A stretch of 58,747 nucleotides of DNA from a virus: the IMG/VR virus record IMGVR_UViG_3300032334_001918, positions 1 through 58,747 of that record. One strand, 5' to 3'. A program made the translations under genes and the position numbers. Below, piece by piece: positions 42,976 through 51,800 of this stretch. Every line of letters starts with the position of its first letter. Within the stretch, counting starts at the first letter, position 1. The notes below the pieces were generated by a model. It was not told the DNA's origin, searched no databases, and saw only the letters and a list, made by a program, of their open reading frames with translations.

Positions 42976-45669
42976 ATGGCAAATACAACTTCCATAATTC
43001 CATTTATTAGATCAAATGAAATAATATTTGATGCGATAAACCTGAAGCCAGGTAAAATCGCACACTTTTTCTTTGATGGAACTAATGTAGACAAGTTCGT
43101 ACAAAAGGCTTCTGTTTTAACCACAGATTCTGTTGATGTATCTAAAACTTTTGTTAAAAATGAGGGTCTATATTGCAGTAACACTAAGGCATATGCCACC
43201 GTAATTTCTACATCATCAAACAATATCATCTACATTAATGATAACTACGTTTCTCTTAATGTTACAACTTATGGAGCAGCACCATTTAATGCTGATGATT
43301 TTAAGAAGGGTGATATAGTATTTACATCACCTAATGCATCTTCTTCAATAGCTGCTAACACATATTCAGCGAGAGTTCAATATTTTAATTCTGCAGATAA
43401 GGTTCTTGTTGTAAGATCTTTAAGCGGAGTTGCAAATAATAACTCGGCAATAAGATCTTTATACAACTTAGGTTCTGGTAAGAGAGCTAATATTGTAAAC
43501 GTTTTGTCAGGGACAAGATTTCCATCATCGAATCTTGTTGTCTCCACATTAAATGGATCAAATACTTTCTCAGTTAATGTTTACACACATAATCACGGCA
43601 CAATCTCAATATTAAATCCAAGTTCAACAGTGCTAGAGTTGGCTTCTCCCCCTCCTGCTGCAGCATTAAGTAATACAATTTACATAACTTCTGGTAGCGG
43701 GTTTGCTCAATCTTTCAGAATCGATACAATTTCTGGAAATACTGTTTCAAACTCGTCTTTCTCATCCTCATCAATTCGAGGAGATAGCACATATTCATTA
43801 AGTTATTCGACTGTAGATAATTATGGTAGGTTGGCTGGAATATTACAGTTACCGGAAACTGAAACTTATAAGTTCAAGACTGGACAGAGACAATTTGTCA
43901 TCACAGATACTTTAGTTGTTGATGACGTTGACAATCAAATGAGAGCTTCTGCGGAATATGTTGCTGCTGGATTGTTACAGAGCCAAGATAAGGTTCAGGA
44001 AAAAATAACTCCAGTTGTTCCTCCAGTACCCCCAAGCCCTCCTGAAAATAGATTTACTACTGGAGGTAGAGGTGGAAGGTTAGGAGATCCTGTTGCCCAA
44101 ACATTCTTTACTCCACAATCTGAGAATGGAAATGGCTTAGGTATCTTTGTTTCTTCAATTGATTTATTTTTTAAGAATAAACCAAATACTTTAATCGGGG
44201 ACCCTGAGTTGCCGGTTTGCATAAGAATTGTAAAAACACAAAATGGATACCCAACCCAAGAAATTGTAGCAGAGGTTTGGGTTGATTATAAAGACGTTAA
44301 TACTACTAACGGTCTAACAACATTCCCATCAGTATCAAATTCTACAACTCTAACTAAGTTTAAATTTAAAGATCCTATGTATCTTCCTCCTGGTGAACAA
44401 TATGCTATAGTTGTATATTCAGATTCTCCATCATATGAGGTTTGGATTTCTGAGCTTGGCCAAGCGGTTCTTGGGGACCCGAACAATAGAAGAGTTTCGG
44501 AACAACCATACAATGGCAGCTTTTTTAGAAGCCAAAATGCGTCAACTTGGACTGCATTTCAAAACGAAGATTTGATGTTTGTAATTAATAAAGCAGAATT
44601 CAATACAAGTTCTACTGGCGTGTTACAGTTTAATGTGAAATCGCCACTTGCTAATGTTGGCATTCATAACATGACGCTTCATAGCTCTGATATTGAATTT
44701 GCTAACACATCATTATCTTATGCATTCAAATCTACTATCGCTAGCACAGGAGTACTAAGTTCTGCATATTCTGCAATTGAAAAAAATAGTATTTTTAACT
44801 TCAGTTCTGACCTGAAGACATCTTCTTTAAATACAAATAGAAAGAGAGTTGTTCTTGCTGGTGATGCGAATTCTATGTTGGTGCAAGTAACTGTTGGGAC
44901 ATCAGATAATAATGTGTCTCCAATAATTAATACTGAGAGATTGTCTCTAATTGCAGAAGAATACTTCATTAATGATGGTTCTTTAGCAAATTCAAATATC
45001 ACCATTACGAATGGTGGCGGACAACACACAAATATTGCTAATATTACTGTAACAATAAGTTCTCCTCAACTCTATAGTACTGATGCCACAGCAAACGCTA
45101 CCGCTGTAGTAACATCTCTTTCTTCTGGGAATATAACTTCTATTGCTATTGTTAATGCTGGTCGTGGATATATTGAATCCCCAACAATAACAATTGCAGA
45201 TAGAACTGCGGGTATTACGGCTAATGCTACTGCAGTGATTGTTTCTGAGGATGGAAAGTCTGGTGGTAATGCTTTAGCAAGATATGTAAGTAAGAAGATT
45301 ATTCTTGCTGATGGATTCGATGCTGGAGATTTAAGATTGTATGTTGAGGGTATTAGACCTCAGGGAACTAATATCATAGCATACTATAAGGTCCTTTCAG
45401 ATTCTGATCCCGAACAGTTTAATGACAAAAAGTGGAAGAGAATGTACCTCACAAATGATATAATTTCTCCAGACACAATTACACCAATTGAGTTAATTTT
45501 CCAACCATCTTCTGTTCCTGGATCTTTAAGTTATGTTGAAAATAATGTCACATATCCTCTTGGAGGATCGTTCAAGTATTTTGCTATCAAGCTAGTATTG
45601 CTTGCAGCAGACGCTAGTGTTCCTCCAATTATTCGCAATCTAAGAGCCATTGCGTTCCCAGCAGGTTAA
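42976..45669 (+). CDS. Baseplate or fibre structural protein
   Basis: The 897-residue protein begins MANTTSIIPFIRSNEIIFDA. The middle has a VVPPVPPSPPENRF hinge and a DPVAQTFFTPQSENGNGLGI stretch, shared by large structural proteins that follow the DUF4815 gene in marine phages. A jelly-roll-like region follows (RIVKTQNGYPTQEIVAEVWV, then LPPGEQYAIVVYSD). It has no catalytic motif and is beta-rich. It likely forms part of the outer baseplate or fibre attachment. The next gene starts two bases after its stop. Confidence 0.6.
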   Translation: MANTTSIIPFIRSNEIIFDAINLKPGKIAHFFFDGTNVDKFVQKASVLTTDSVDVSKTFVKNEGLYCSNTKAYATVISTSSNNIIYINDNYVSLNVTTYGAAPFNADDFKKGDIVFTSPNASSSIAANTYSARVQYFNSADKVLVVRSLSGVANNNSAIRSLYNLGSGKRANIVNVLSGTRFPSSNLVVSTLNGSNTFSVNVYTHNHGTISILNPSSTVLELASPPPAAALSNTIYITSGSGFAQSFRIDTISGNTVSNSSFSSSSIRGDSTYSLSYSTVDNYGRLAGILQLPETETYKFKTGQRQFVITDTLVVDDVDNQMRASAEYVAAGLLQSQDKVQEKITPVVPPVPPSPPENRFTTGGRGGRLGDPVAQTFFTPQSENGNGLGIFVSSIDLFFKNKPNTLIGDPELPVCIRIVKTQNGYPTQEIVAEVWVDYKDVNTTNGLTTFPSVSNSTTLTKFKFKDPMYLPPGEQYAIVVYSDSPSYEVWISELGQAVLGDPNNRRVSEQPYNGSFFRSQNASTWTAFQNEDLMFVINKAEFNTSSTGVLQFNVKSPLANVGIHNMTLHSSDIEFANTSLSYAFKSTIASTGVLSSAYSAIEKNSIFNFSSDLKTSSLNTNRKRVVLAGDANSMLVQVTVGTSDNNVSPIINTERLSLIAEEYFINDGSLANSNITITNGGGQHTNIANITVTISSPQLYSTDATANATAVVTSLSSGNITSIAIVNAGRGYIESPTITIADRTAGITANATAVIVSEDGKSGGNALARYVSKKIILADGFDAGDLRLYVEGIRPQGTNIIAYYKVLSDSDPEQFNDKKWKRMYLTNDIISPDTITPIELIFQPSSVPGSLSYVENNVTYPLGGSFKYFAIKLVLLAADASVPPIIRNLRAIAFPAG

Positions 45670-45671
45670 TC

Positions 45672-45884
45672 ATGTACGCTAAAGTAAAAGAGCATAAAGA
45701 ATATGTTCGAGACATTGACACTAATGCTGTTTTAAATGTGGACAAAACAGCATTAGAAAAACATAAAAATATTATGCATAATCTTAATAAAGATAAGCGT
45801 GTGCAGGAACAAATAAATAGTATAAACGATGACATCTCAGAAATAAAAGAGATGTTAAGAGCATTAAGCAATAGAGGCTCGTAA
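45672..45884 (+). CDS. Small coiled-coil protein
   Basis: The 70-residue protein is charged and helical. From residue 27 it shows heptad-like spacing (LEKHKNIMHNLNKDKRVQEQ, then INSINDDISEIKEML), so it may form a coiled coil. The N-terminus KVKEHKEYVRDIDTNAVLN is of a type seen in small proteins between tail genes. Its TAATG stop overlaps the next start by one base. A chaperone or connector role for the downstream fibre is a guess. Confidence 0.55.
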   Translation: MYAKVKEHKEYVRDIDTNAVLNVDKTALEKHKNIMHNLNKDKRVQEQINSINDDISEIKEMLRALSNRGS

Positions 45885-47122
45885 TGGCATATTCTAATAT
45901 CGCGCAAGTAACAACATCAAACACATTCAATCAGTGGAGACTAGTCACCAATAGTCTATCCAATGCTGTCAATCAGATAGCAGGTAATACCACATATACG
46001 AAAGATGATGGGAGCTGGGTTCTTTCTAAGGGGTTTATCAGTTTATCTAATACTTCAGGAACAACTCTTACTGTCTCAGCTAATGCAACAATTTCTAAAA
46101 TTCTTACTGTTGCAGATATAGTCCTAACAGGTTCAATTACTGGCGGTCTTGCAACTGTCATGTACAATCAAGCTAACACTGCATACAATCAAGCTAATAC
46201 TGCGTACAACCAAGCTAATACTGCGTACAATACGGCTAATAACGCTGCGAATACAGTTAGAGTTTCCGCAAATAGTATTGCGACTCTCTCTGGTCAACAA
46301 TTAAATTTTGTCAACACTGCAACAGTAACTGTTACAGTAACACCAGGAATATCTGGAAACGCTAATATTGCATTTACATCTGTTGGTAGTGGTGGTAGTG
46401 TAACAAGTGTCGCGACAGGACTAGGCTTAACTGGTGGAACAATTACCACAACTGGAACAATCAGTGCAGTTGCTGCTTCCACATCAGTTCAGGGCGTTGT
46501 TAAGTTAATTGATAATGTGACAACAACTGATTCATCAAATGCTGCTACAGCAACTGCAGTTAAAACTGCTTATGATGCAGCAATTACTGCTAACAATTCT
46601 GCTAATAATTCTGCTAATACTGTTCAAGTATATGCCAATAGCACTTTGGTTTTGTCTAAGGCTAATTTAAACTTTGTAAATAGTGCGACAGCTCTCGTTA
46701 GCGTAACCAACAATAGTGGTCAGGCTAATGTGTCGTATTCTGTAAATACTGCGGCGATAACCTCTCTAGGCACATTGAGTGCTCTTGATATTTCTGGATC
46801 TGCGGCAAATATCTTCGACACACCGATTGTGAGCGTAACATCGAGCAGCTCCTTCTCTGACAATGCTGCAGGTAAGGTTCTACTTTGCGATTCTACTTCT
46901 CCGACTTCAATCACATTAACTTTTGCTCCAGCAGCTAAGGCTAATTTTGCTGTCACTATCATTAGAAACGGTACTGGAAATGTAATTATTGCGAACACTT
47001 CGACGATCCAAAAGCAAAATACGACAAGCTATACAACTGCGAATATTTCTTCTCAGTTCGCTGCGGCAACCGTTCTTTATACTGCAACTAACAAGTTTAT
47101 TCTTCTAGGTGATATTACATGA
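45884..47122 (+). CDS. Tail fibre-like protein with YNQANTA repeats
   Basis: The 412-residue protein starts MAYSNIAQVTTSNTFNQWRL, a typical fibre head of marine T4-like phages. Three exact 7-residue repeats YNQANTA plus a partial fourth (about residues 94-120) form a helical coiled segment, and later parts are Ser/Thr/Asn/Val-rich (VSVTNNSGQANVSYSV). The C-terminal LTFAPAAKANFAVTIIRNGT looks like a small tip domain. It is likely trimeric. The stop overlaps the next start by 4 bases. Confidence 0.6.
   Translation: MAYSNIAQVTTSNTFNQWRLVTNSLSNAVNQIAGNTTYTKDDGSWVLSKGFISLSNTSGTTLTVSANATISKILTVADIVLTGSITGGLATVMYNQANTAYNQANTAYNQANTAYNTANNAANTVRVSANSIATLSGQQLNFVNTATVTVTVTPGISGNANIAFTSVGSGGSVTSVATGLGLTGGTITTTGTISAVAASTSVQGVVKLIDNVTTTDSSNAATATAVKTAYDAAITANNSANNSANTVQVYANSTLVLSKANLNFVNSATALVSVTNNSGQANVSYSVNTAAITSLGTLSALDISGSAANIFDTPIVSVTSSSSFSDNAAGKVLLCDSTSPTSITLTFAPAAKANFAVTIIRNGTGNVIIANTSTIQKQNTTSYTTANISSQFAAATVLYTATNKFILLGDIT
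46163..46240 (+). repeat. 21-bp tandem repeat coding YNQANTA
   Basis: Units begin at 46163, 46184, 46205 and partly 46226 (TAC AAT/AAC CAA GCT AAT/AAC ACT GC). The third-base differences show that the copies are not brand-new. Confidence 0.8.
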
Positions 47123-47610
47123 CATTTTTGAGAAGAGCTCCATTTATTAGAAGAATTAGCTTAGGTAATGGAATTTTTATAATAAACAGTGGAAGTGGAA
47201 CTAACCAAATTACAGGTAAAGCTCCAGTTACATATTGGTATTCTGGTTGGAATTCGCAACCTGCTCCATTGAATTCTGCTAGCACTCCTTCTCTTTCAAA
47301 TACTGCTATTGGAAGTATTTCTTCTATTCCCATTTTTAATGGAAACAGTGTTGTTGCAATTGAGGGACAAAGTTGGTCCGGTAGTGCTGGTGGAGTTGGT
47401 CTTGCTAATGTTTATTTAGTTGTAGTTTCTGGCAATAATCAACCATTTACACCTAATGCATTAGATATTGATGGCACACAATTTACTGTACATTCAACCA
47501 GCGGCGTTATCTCTGTATCTGGAAATGAGTATAGTGTATATTCGTTTTTTCCAGGCTCACAAGCATCAACTTTATTAAATTCTTCAGCAGATAATGTAAA
47601 AATTACTTGA
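47119..47610 (+). CDS. Hypothetical fibre-associated protein
   Basis: The 163-residue protein begins MTFLRRAPFIRRISLGNGIF and is Ser/Gly/Asn-rich with beta strands (GNSVVAIEGQSWSGSAGGVG, VYLVVVSGNNQPF). There is no cysteine, and no membrane segment is clear. It overlaps the fibre gene by 4 bases, which suggests a tip or attachment module made together with it. Function unknown. Confidence 0.5.
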   Translation: MTFLRRAPFIRRISLGNGIFIINSGSGTNQITGKAPVTYWYSGWNSQPAPLNSASTPSLSNTAIGSISSIPIFNGNSVVAIEGQSWSGSAGGVGLANVYLVVVSGNNQPFTPNALDIDGTQFTVHSTSGVISVSGNEYSVYSFFPGSQASTLLNSSADNVKIT

Positions 47611-47621
47611 GGGTAAATAGA

Positions 47622-47741
47622 ATGACAGAACAATCTCAAAATGCAATTTTTAGTTTTTACATTGGTGAGAAAAGCGTAGAGCTTGTAAACTCTCCTAGGA
47701 TTATTATTCTCATAGAAAATTGTGAGGCAAAGGAATTATAA
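47622..47741 (+). CDS. Small 39-residue protein
   Basis: An ATG at 47622 lies 7 bases after a GAGGG ribosome site and opens a 39-codon frame (starts MTEQSQNAIFSFYIG, ends ENCEAKEL). Its TAA overlaps the next ATG (TAATG). Tight packing and a good ribosome site support translation. Function unknown. It is probably coupled to the 171-residue downstream gene. Confidence 0.5.
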   Translation: MTEQSQNAIFSFYIGEKSVELVNSPRIIILIENCEAKEL

Positions 47742-48256
47742 TGTGGATAACAAAACAAAATCAATATACTAATTTTTCTGTGACTGAGGCATTTGCATCT
47801 AGTGGTGAATCGTTTAAAGTTTCTAAACTTGACGCCGACTTAGCAAAGTTAGGTTATTTTTATTCTGGATCGTCTGAGTGGATTAGTTCAAATTCAAAAT
47901 TTAATTTTATCAGAGGTGAGAGTTCTCCCTTCGTCAGCTATATTGAAGAAGATCTTGCAAACATAAACGTAGATGAAGACGATAAAGTAGTAATTAATAT
48001 ATTATCCGATATGCATTGGGTTTGTATGCAAGAACTATCAGAAACCTCAAAATATGTTAAGGGTGGTTTGCTATTATCTGTAACTGAAGAACAAATCATT
48101 TATCCTGCAAATGGACTCTTCGTTTTAGAAGGTACAATTTCGGCAAACGACGCTGGATCTCCACTTTCATTAGGAAAATTTGATTATATGAAACCTAGAA
48201 CATACGAATATTCAGTTTCAGGCAACGGAAAGGCATTTTTAATTCAAACTATTTAA
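47741..48256 (+). CDS. Hypothetical protein of the adhesin block
   Basis: The 171-residue protein starts MWITKQNQYTNFSVTEAFAS. The second half has VINILSDMHWVCMQELSE, EEQIIYPANGLFVLEGTISA and GKAFLIQTI, a beta-rich layout that could be cupin- or jelly-roll-like. No catalytic motif can be claimed. It shares one base with the preceding small gene. Function unknown. Confidence 0.5.
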   Translation: MWITKQNQYTNFSVTEAFASSGESFKVSKLDADLAKLGYFYSGSSEWISSNSKFNFIRGESSPFVSYIEEDLANINVDEDDKVVINILSDMHWVCMQELSETSKYVKGGLLLSVTEEQIIYPANGLFVLEGTISANDAGSPLSLGKFDYMKPRTYEYSVSGNGKAFLIQTI

Positions 48257-48278
48257 ATCTAAACACCTATCAACTTTT

Positions 48279-48286
48279 AATAAATA
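48279..48286 (+). promoter_or_regulatory. Near-consensus late promoter box AATAAATA
   Basis: One mismatch from TATAAATA, 34 bases before the ATG of the 48320 gene, in one of the few gaps of this block. It may start the fibre transcript. Confidence 0.35.
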
Positions 48287-48319
48287 CAATCAGAACTAAC
48301 ACTTTCATGGGTAGATTAA

Positions 48320-48655
48320 ATGGGCGCATATACAGACCTAACGATAGACCAAGGCGCAGACTTCGAGCTCACCTTTGATCTTGTCGGAGATGATGGGTAT
48401 CCAATCAACGTAACAGGATATGTGTTTTCCGGTCAAATTCGTAAGACATACTACTCAACAAATCCTACTGCAAATCTCGTACTTACCATTTTAAATCCTG
48501 TTAGAGGTAACACTCTTATTTCGTTGGGAGCCTCAAATACAGCAAATATCGTTGCTGGTCGTTATGTTTATGACATTAAAATGAAAGATACCTCTAATGT
48601 TACTTCTAGGGTTGTGGAGGGTATTGTAACAGTAACACCACAGGTATCTAGATGA
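48320..48655 (+). CDS. Ig-like small virion protein
   Basis: The 111-residue protein has MGAYTDLTIDQGADFELTFD, GYPINVTGYVFSGQIRKTYY and AGRYVYDIKMKD, which resembles small beta-sandwich domains in phage tail genes (similar to fibre-head or BppU-like domains). It overlaps the next start by 4 bases. It probably attaches a fibre or decorates the tail. The call is based on pattern only. Confidence 0.55.
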   Translation: MGAYTDLTIDQGADFELTFDLVGDDGYPINVTGYVFSGQIRKTYYSTNPTANLVLTILNPVRGNTLISLGASNTANIVAGRYVYDIKMKDTSNVTSRVVEGIVTVTPQVSR

Positions 48656-48891
48656 AAGTAACACTTTCTAATAACAGCAAGTTAAAAATTGCTGTTGCTA
48701 ATAAAAACGAAATTGGACAGGTTAATTTCTCTAAGGCTGCGAGAACAGTAACGCGCCTAATCGACCTAGTTGATGTAGATGTGACTGGACAGTTAGATGG
48801 ATATGTTTTGGCTTATAATGCAGCCACTAACACATATATTTTCAGAGAAGCTGCTCAAACAGCAACTGCAGTTGATGGTGGGTTCTACTAA
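48652..48891 (+). CDS. Small fibre-linked protein
   Basis: The 79-residue protein (starts MKVTLSNNSKLKIAVANKNE) contains RLIDLVDVDVTGQLDGYVLA and YNAATNTYIFREAA. This Asp-Val-Gly pattern is typical of head segments of fibre proteins, which often appear fused to larger fibres. Here it is a free gene, whose stop overlaps the giant fibre gene start by one base (TAATG). It may be a fibre neck piece. Confidence 0.5.
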   Translation: MKVTLSNNSKLKIAVANKNEIGQVNFSKAARTVTRLIDLVDVDVTGQLDGYVLAYNAATNTYIFREAAQTATAVDGGFY

Positions 48892-51800
48892 TGACAACCC
48901 AAAATTCTTCAATTCTTTTAAAACGTAGTGGTATTCCAGGACATATTCCACTGTCTGCTAATTTAGCATACGGTGAATTAGCTCTAAATTATGCAGATAG
49001 CGTTCTGTATTCTAAAGACTCATCAAATTTAGTTCAGCCTCTAACGATCCCTCCTGCGGAAAAAGAAATCTATGTCGAGCTCCACGGCAATGATGAATGG
49101 GATGGTCTAACTCAATCTCGCCCAAAAAGAACACTCAAGGCAGCACTAAATGCGTGTGAGCCATATGGTTGTGTTAAACTCGGTGCTGGCATTTTCTATG
49201 AGGATAACCCGATGGTTATGCCTCAATTCTCCACAATCTACGGCAGTGGAACAAGAGGAACATCTATTATTCCTCTTAATAAGACTAAGAATATTCTTTA
49301 CGTCACAAATTCTTGCTATTGTACTGGATTTGCTTTTAGAGATCACATTGATCCGGCAATCGCTGTCTCATATCCAGATGAAATGGAAAGAGGAACAGCT
49401 CAGGGTGGCACATCAAATACAATAACACTTTCTACTGATAGCGTCGGTGGCGTTGGTCTTGAAGATTACTATCGCACTATGCAGATTACAATTACTGCAG
49501 GAACTGGCGTAGGTCAGGTTAGAAATGTTGTGACACATAATGTCACAACTAAGGTTGTTACAGTTGATTCTAATTGGACAACAATCCCAAATTCAACTTC
49601 TGAATATTTGGTTAATCTTGCAGTAGATTATACATACCAGCCACCAACAAAAAGATATAACACATATGTAACTCACAGCCCATATTTGTATAACCTATTA
49701 TCAGTTACCACAACTGGAACAGGTATGGTTGTTGACGGATATCTATCCGCTGGTCTAAAATCTTTTGTGGTTGCACAATTCACACAATATAATCAGGGTG
49801 GTAATGGATTTGTTGTTAAAAATCTTGGTTATGCGCAGCTAGTTTCTATTTACGGTATTTGCTGCAATGAGGCATTCCGCGCCGAGAATGGCGGAACTGC
49901 CTCAATGGGTAACTGCAACATTAACTTTGGTAATCGTGGTATTGTTGCTGTTGGTGTAAGTCCACCGATGCTTACTGCGAATCTTGCTCCAGCATTCACC
50001 TATAATAAAACTAAGTGTGAGCGTGATACTGGACTTATTGTTGATGCTCTTGCTCAAGATTTGCTTTTTAGTGGCAACACCCAATCAACGTTCGCTGCAA
50101 TTCAATACTGGAATCAAAGTTCTTATGTTGGTCAGGTTGGTACTCAGCTACCTTTAACAATAAACACAATTTCATATGTTCAAAACCTCGCATCAAAGGT
50201 TGTTGTCAATAATACAACAGGAACAAGATACCAATCAGCTGTGGCTCAAATTACAGGAAATACTGCTTCTAATGTAGAAGCTAATACTGTATACTCTGAC
50301 TTTCAAGTAGTACTTGATATATTAGCTAATGGAACAACTTCAATAACTGATACTATTATTCCTAACAGTATTACTGCTAACACTAGCGCAAACGTCGCAA
50401 ATGCATACTTATTGTTACAAACTAATAAAGCATATATTCAGGCTGAGGCAATTGCATTCGCGAATGCAGCTAAACCAGTAGGTTGGCCAACAGGATATTA
50501 TTTTGACCAAACTACTTGCGCTAGAGATGCCAAATTAGTTGTTGATGCTATTGCTCAAGACTTCCTGTATGATACAACAAGTCAATCAACATTTGCTGGT
50601 CTTCAATATTGGGCGCAAAATACCTATACTGGCAACATAAAAAATGAATTTGTATACACACTTAATGCTATTAAGTATGCAAGTAATCTTGCTCAAAAAA
50701 TTGTTACTAACAATACATCAGGACCAAGATATCAAGCTCTAGTTACACAAAATACAAGCTTGCCTGCAGCAACCTCAACTCAAGCATCTGCAGTTTCAGC
50801 TGATTTTAAAATTATAACAGATATTTTAGAAAATGGAACTACTGGTGTAACGGATATTATTATCCCAAATAGTTTAATTGCAAATACTGCTAAACCAGTA
50901 CAAAATGCATACGCTTTATTGCAAGCCAATAAGAGTTATATTGCTGCTGAGGCTGTAGCTTATGCTAATGTTGTGACATTTGATACAGCAAAGTGCACTA
51001 GAGATACTGGATTAATAATCGATGCAATTGCTCAAGACTTATTGTTCGAGGGTTCAACACAATCAACCTTTGCAGGTTTACAATATTGGTCTCAAAGCGG
51101 CAAGATTATTCAACCATATGAGGTTGCAAATACTGTTCTTGCGATAGATTATGCAAGAACTATATCGCTAGAATATACCTCAAATAATCCTAAAGTTAAT
51201 ACTGAGTTTAGTTTAATTAGAAATATCTTAAGTGGTGTTCAAGATCCAACAACCGTAACTGATATCATTGTACCAAATACCTTGACTGCTGCTACTTCTG
51301 GATCTGACTATAATGCTGCTGTTGCTCTACAGACATATAAGACAACAATTCAATCCTTGGTGCAAACATATACTGCTGAGAACTTTGTAGACTTAACTCC
51401 ATCGCAATTAGATAAATGCTATCGCGATGTTGGCTTTATGGTCGACAGTGTGACCTTTGACTTGCTTTATGGTGGCAATCGTCAAGCAGTACAAAGCGGT
51501 ATTTACTATTATGGGTTCTCAAGTTCAGATAAAACTGTAAATCCAAACGAGGTTCCGCAAACAGTTGCTGCATATGATTATATTAAGTATTTGATTCCAT
51601 ATATTACAACAAATACAGCTGTTCCTAAAGTTTGGAATACTCTTGGTGAGACTCAAGTATTTTCTGCCAATTTTGCAACTTCTGTTGAATCTAATTTAGC
51701 CAGAAGTAAAGTTGATATTATTACAGGTATTATCAATAATGGACCAGGTGTGGCTGAGGCTCCTTCTGCTATTAGTTTAACTAGAAGCATAAACACAGAA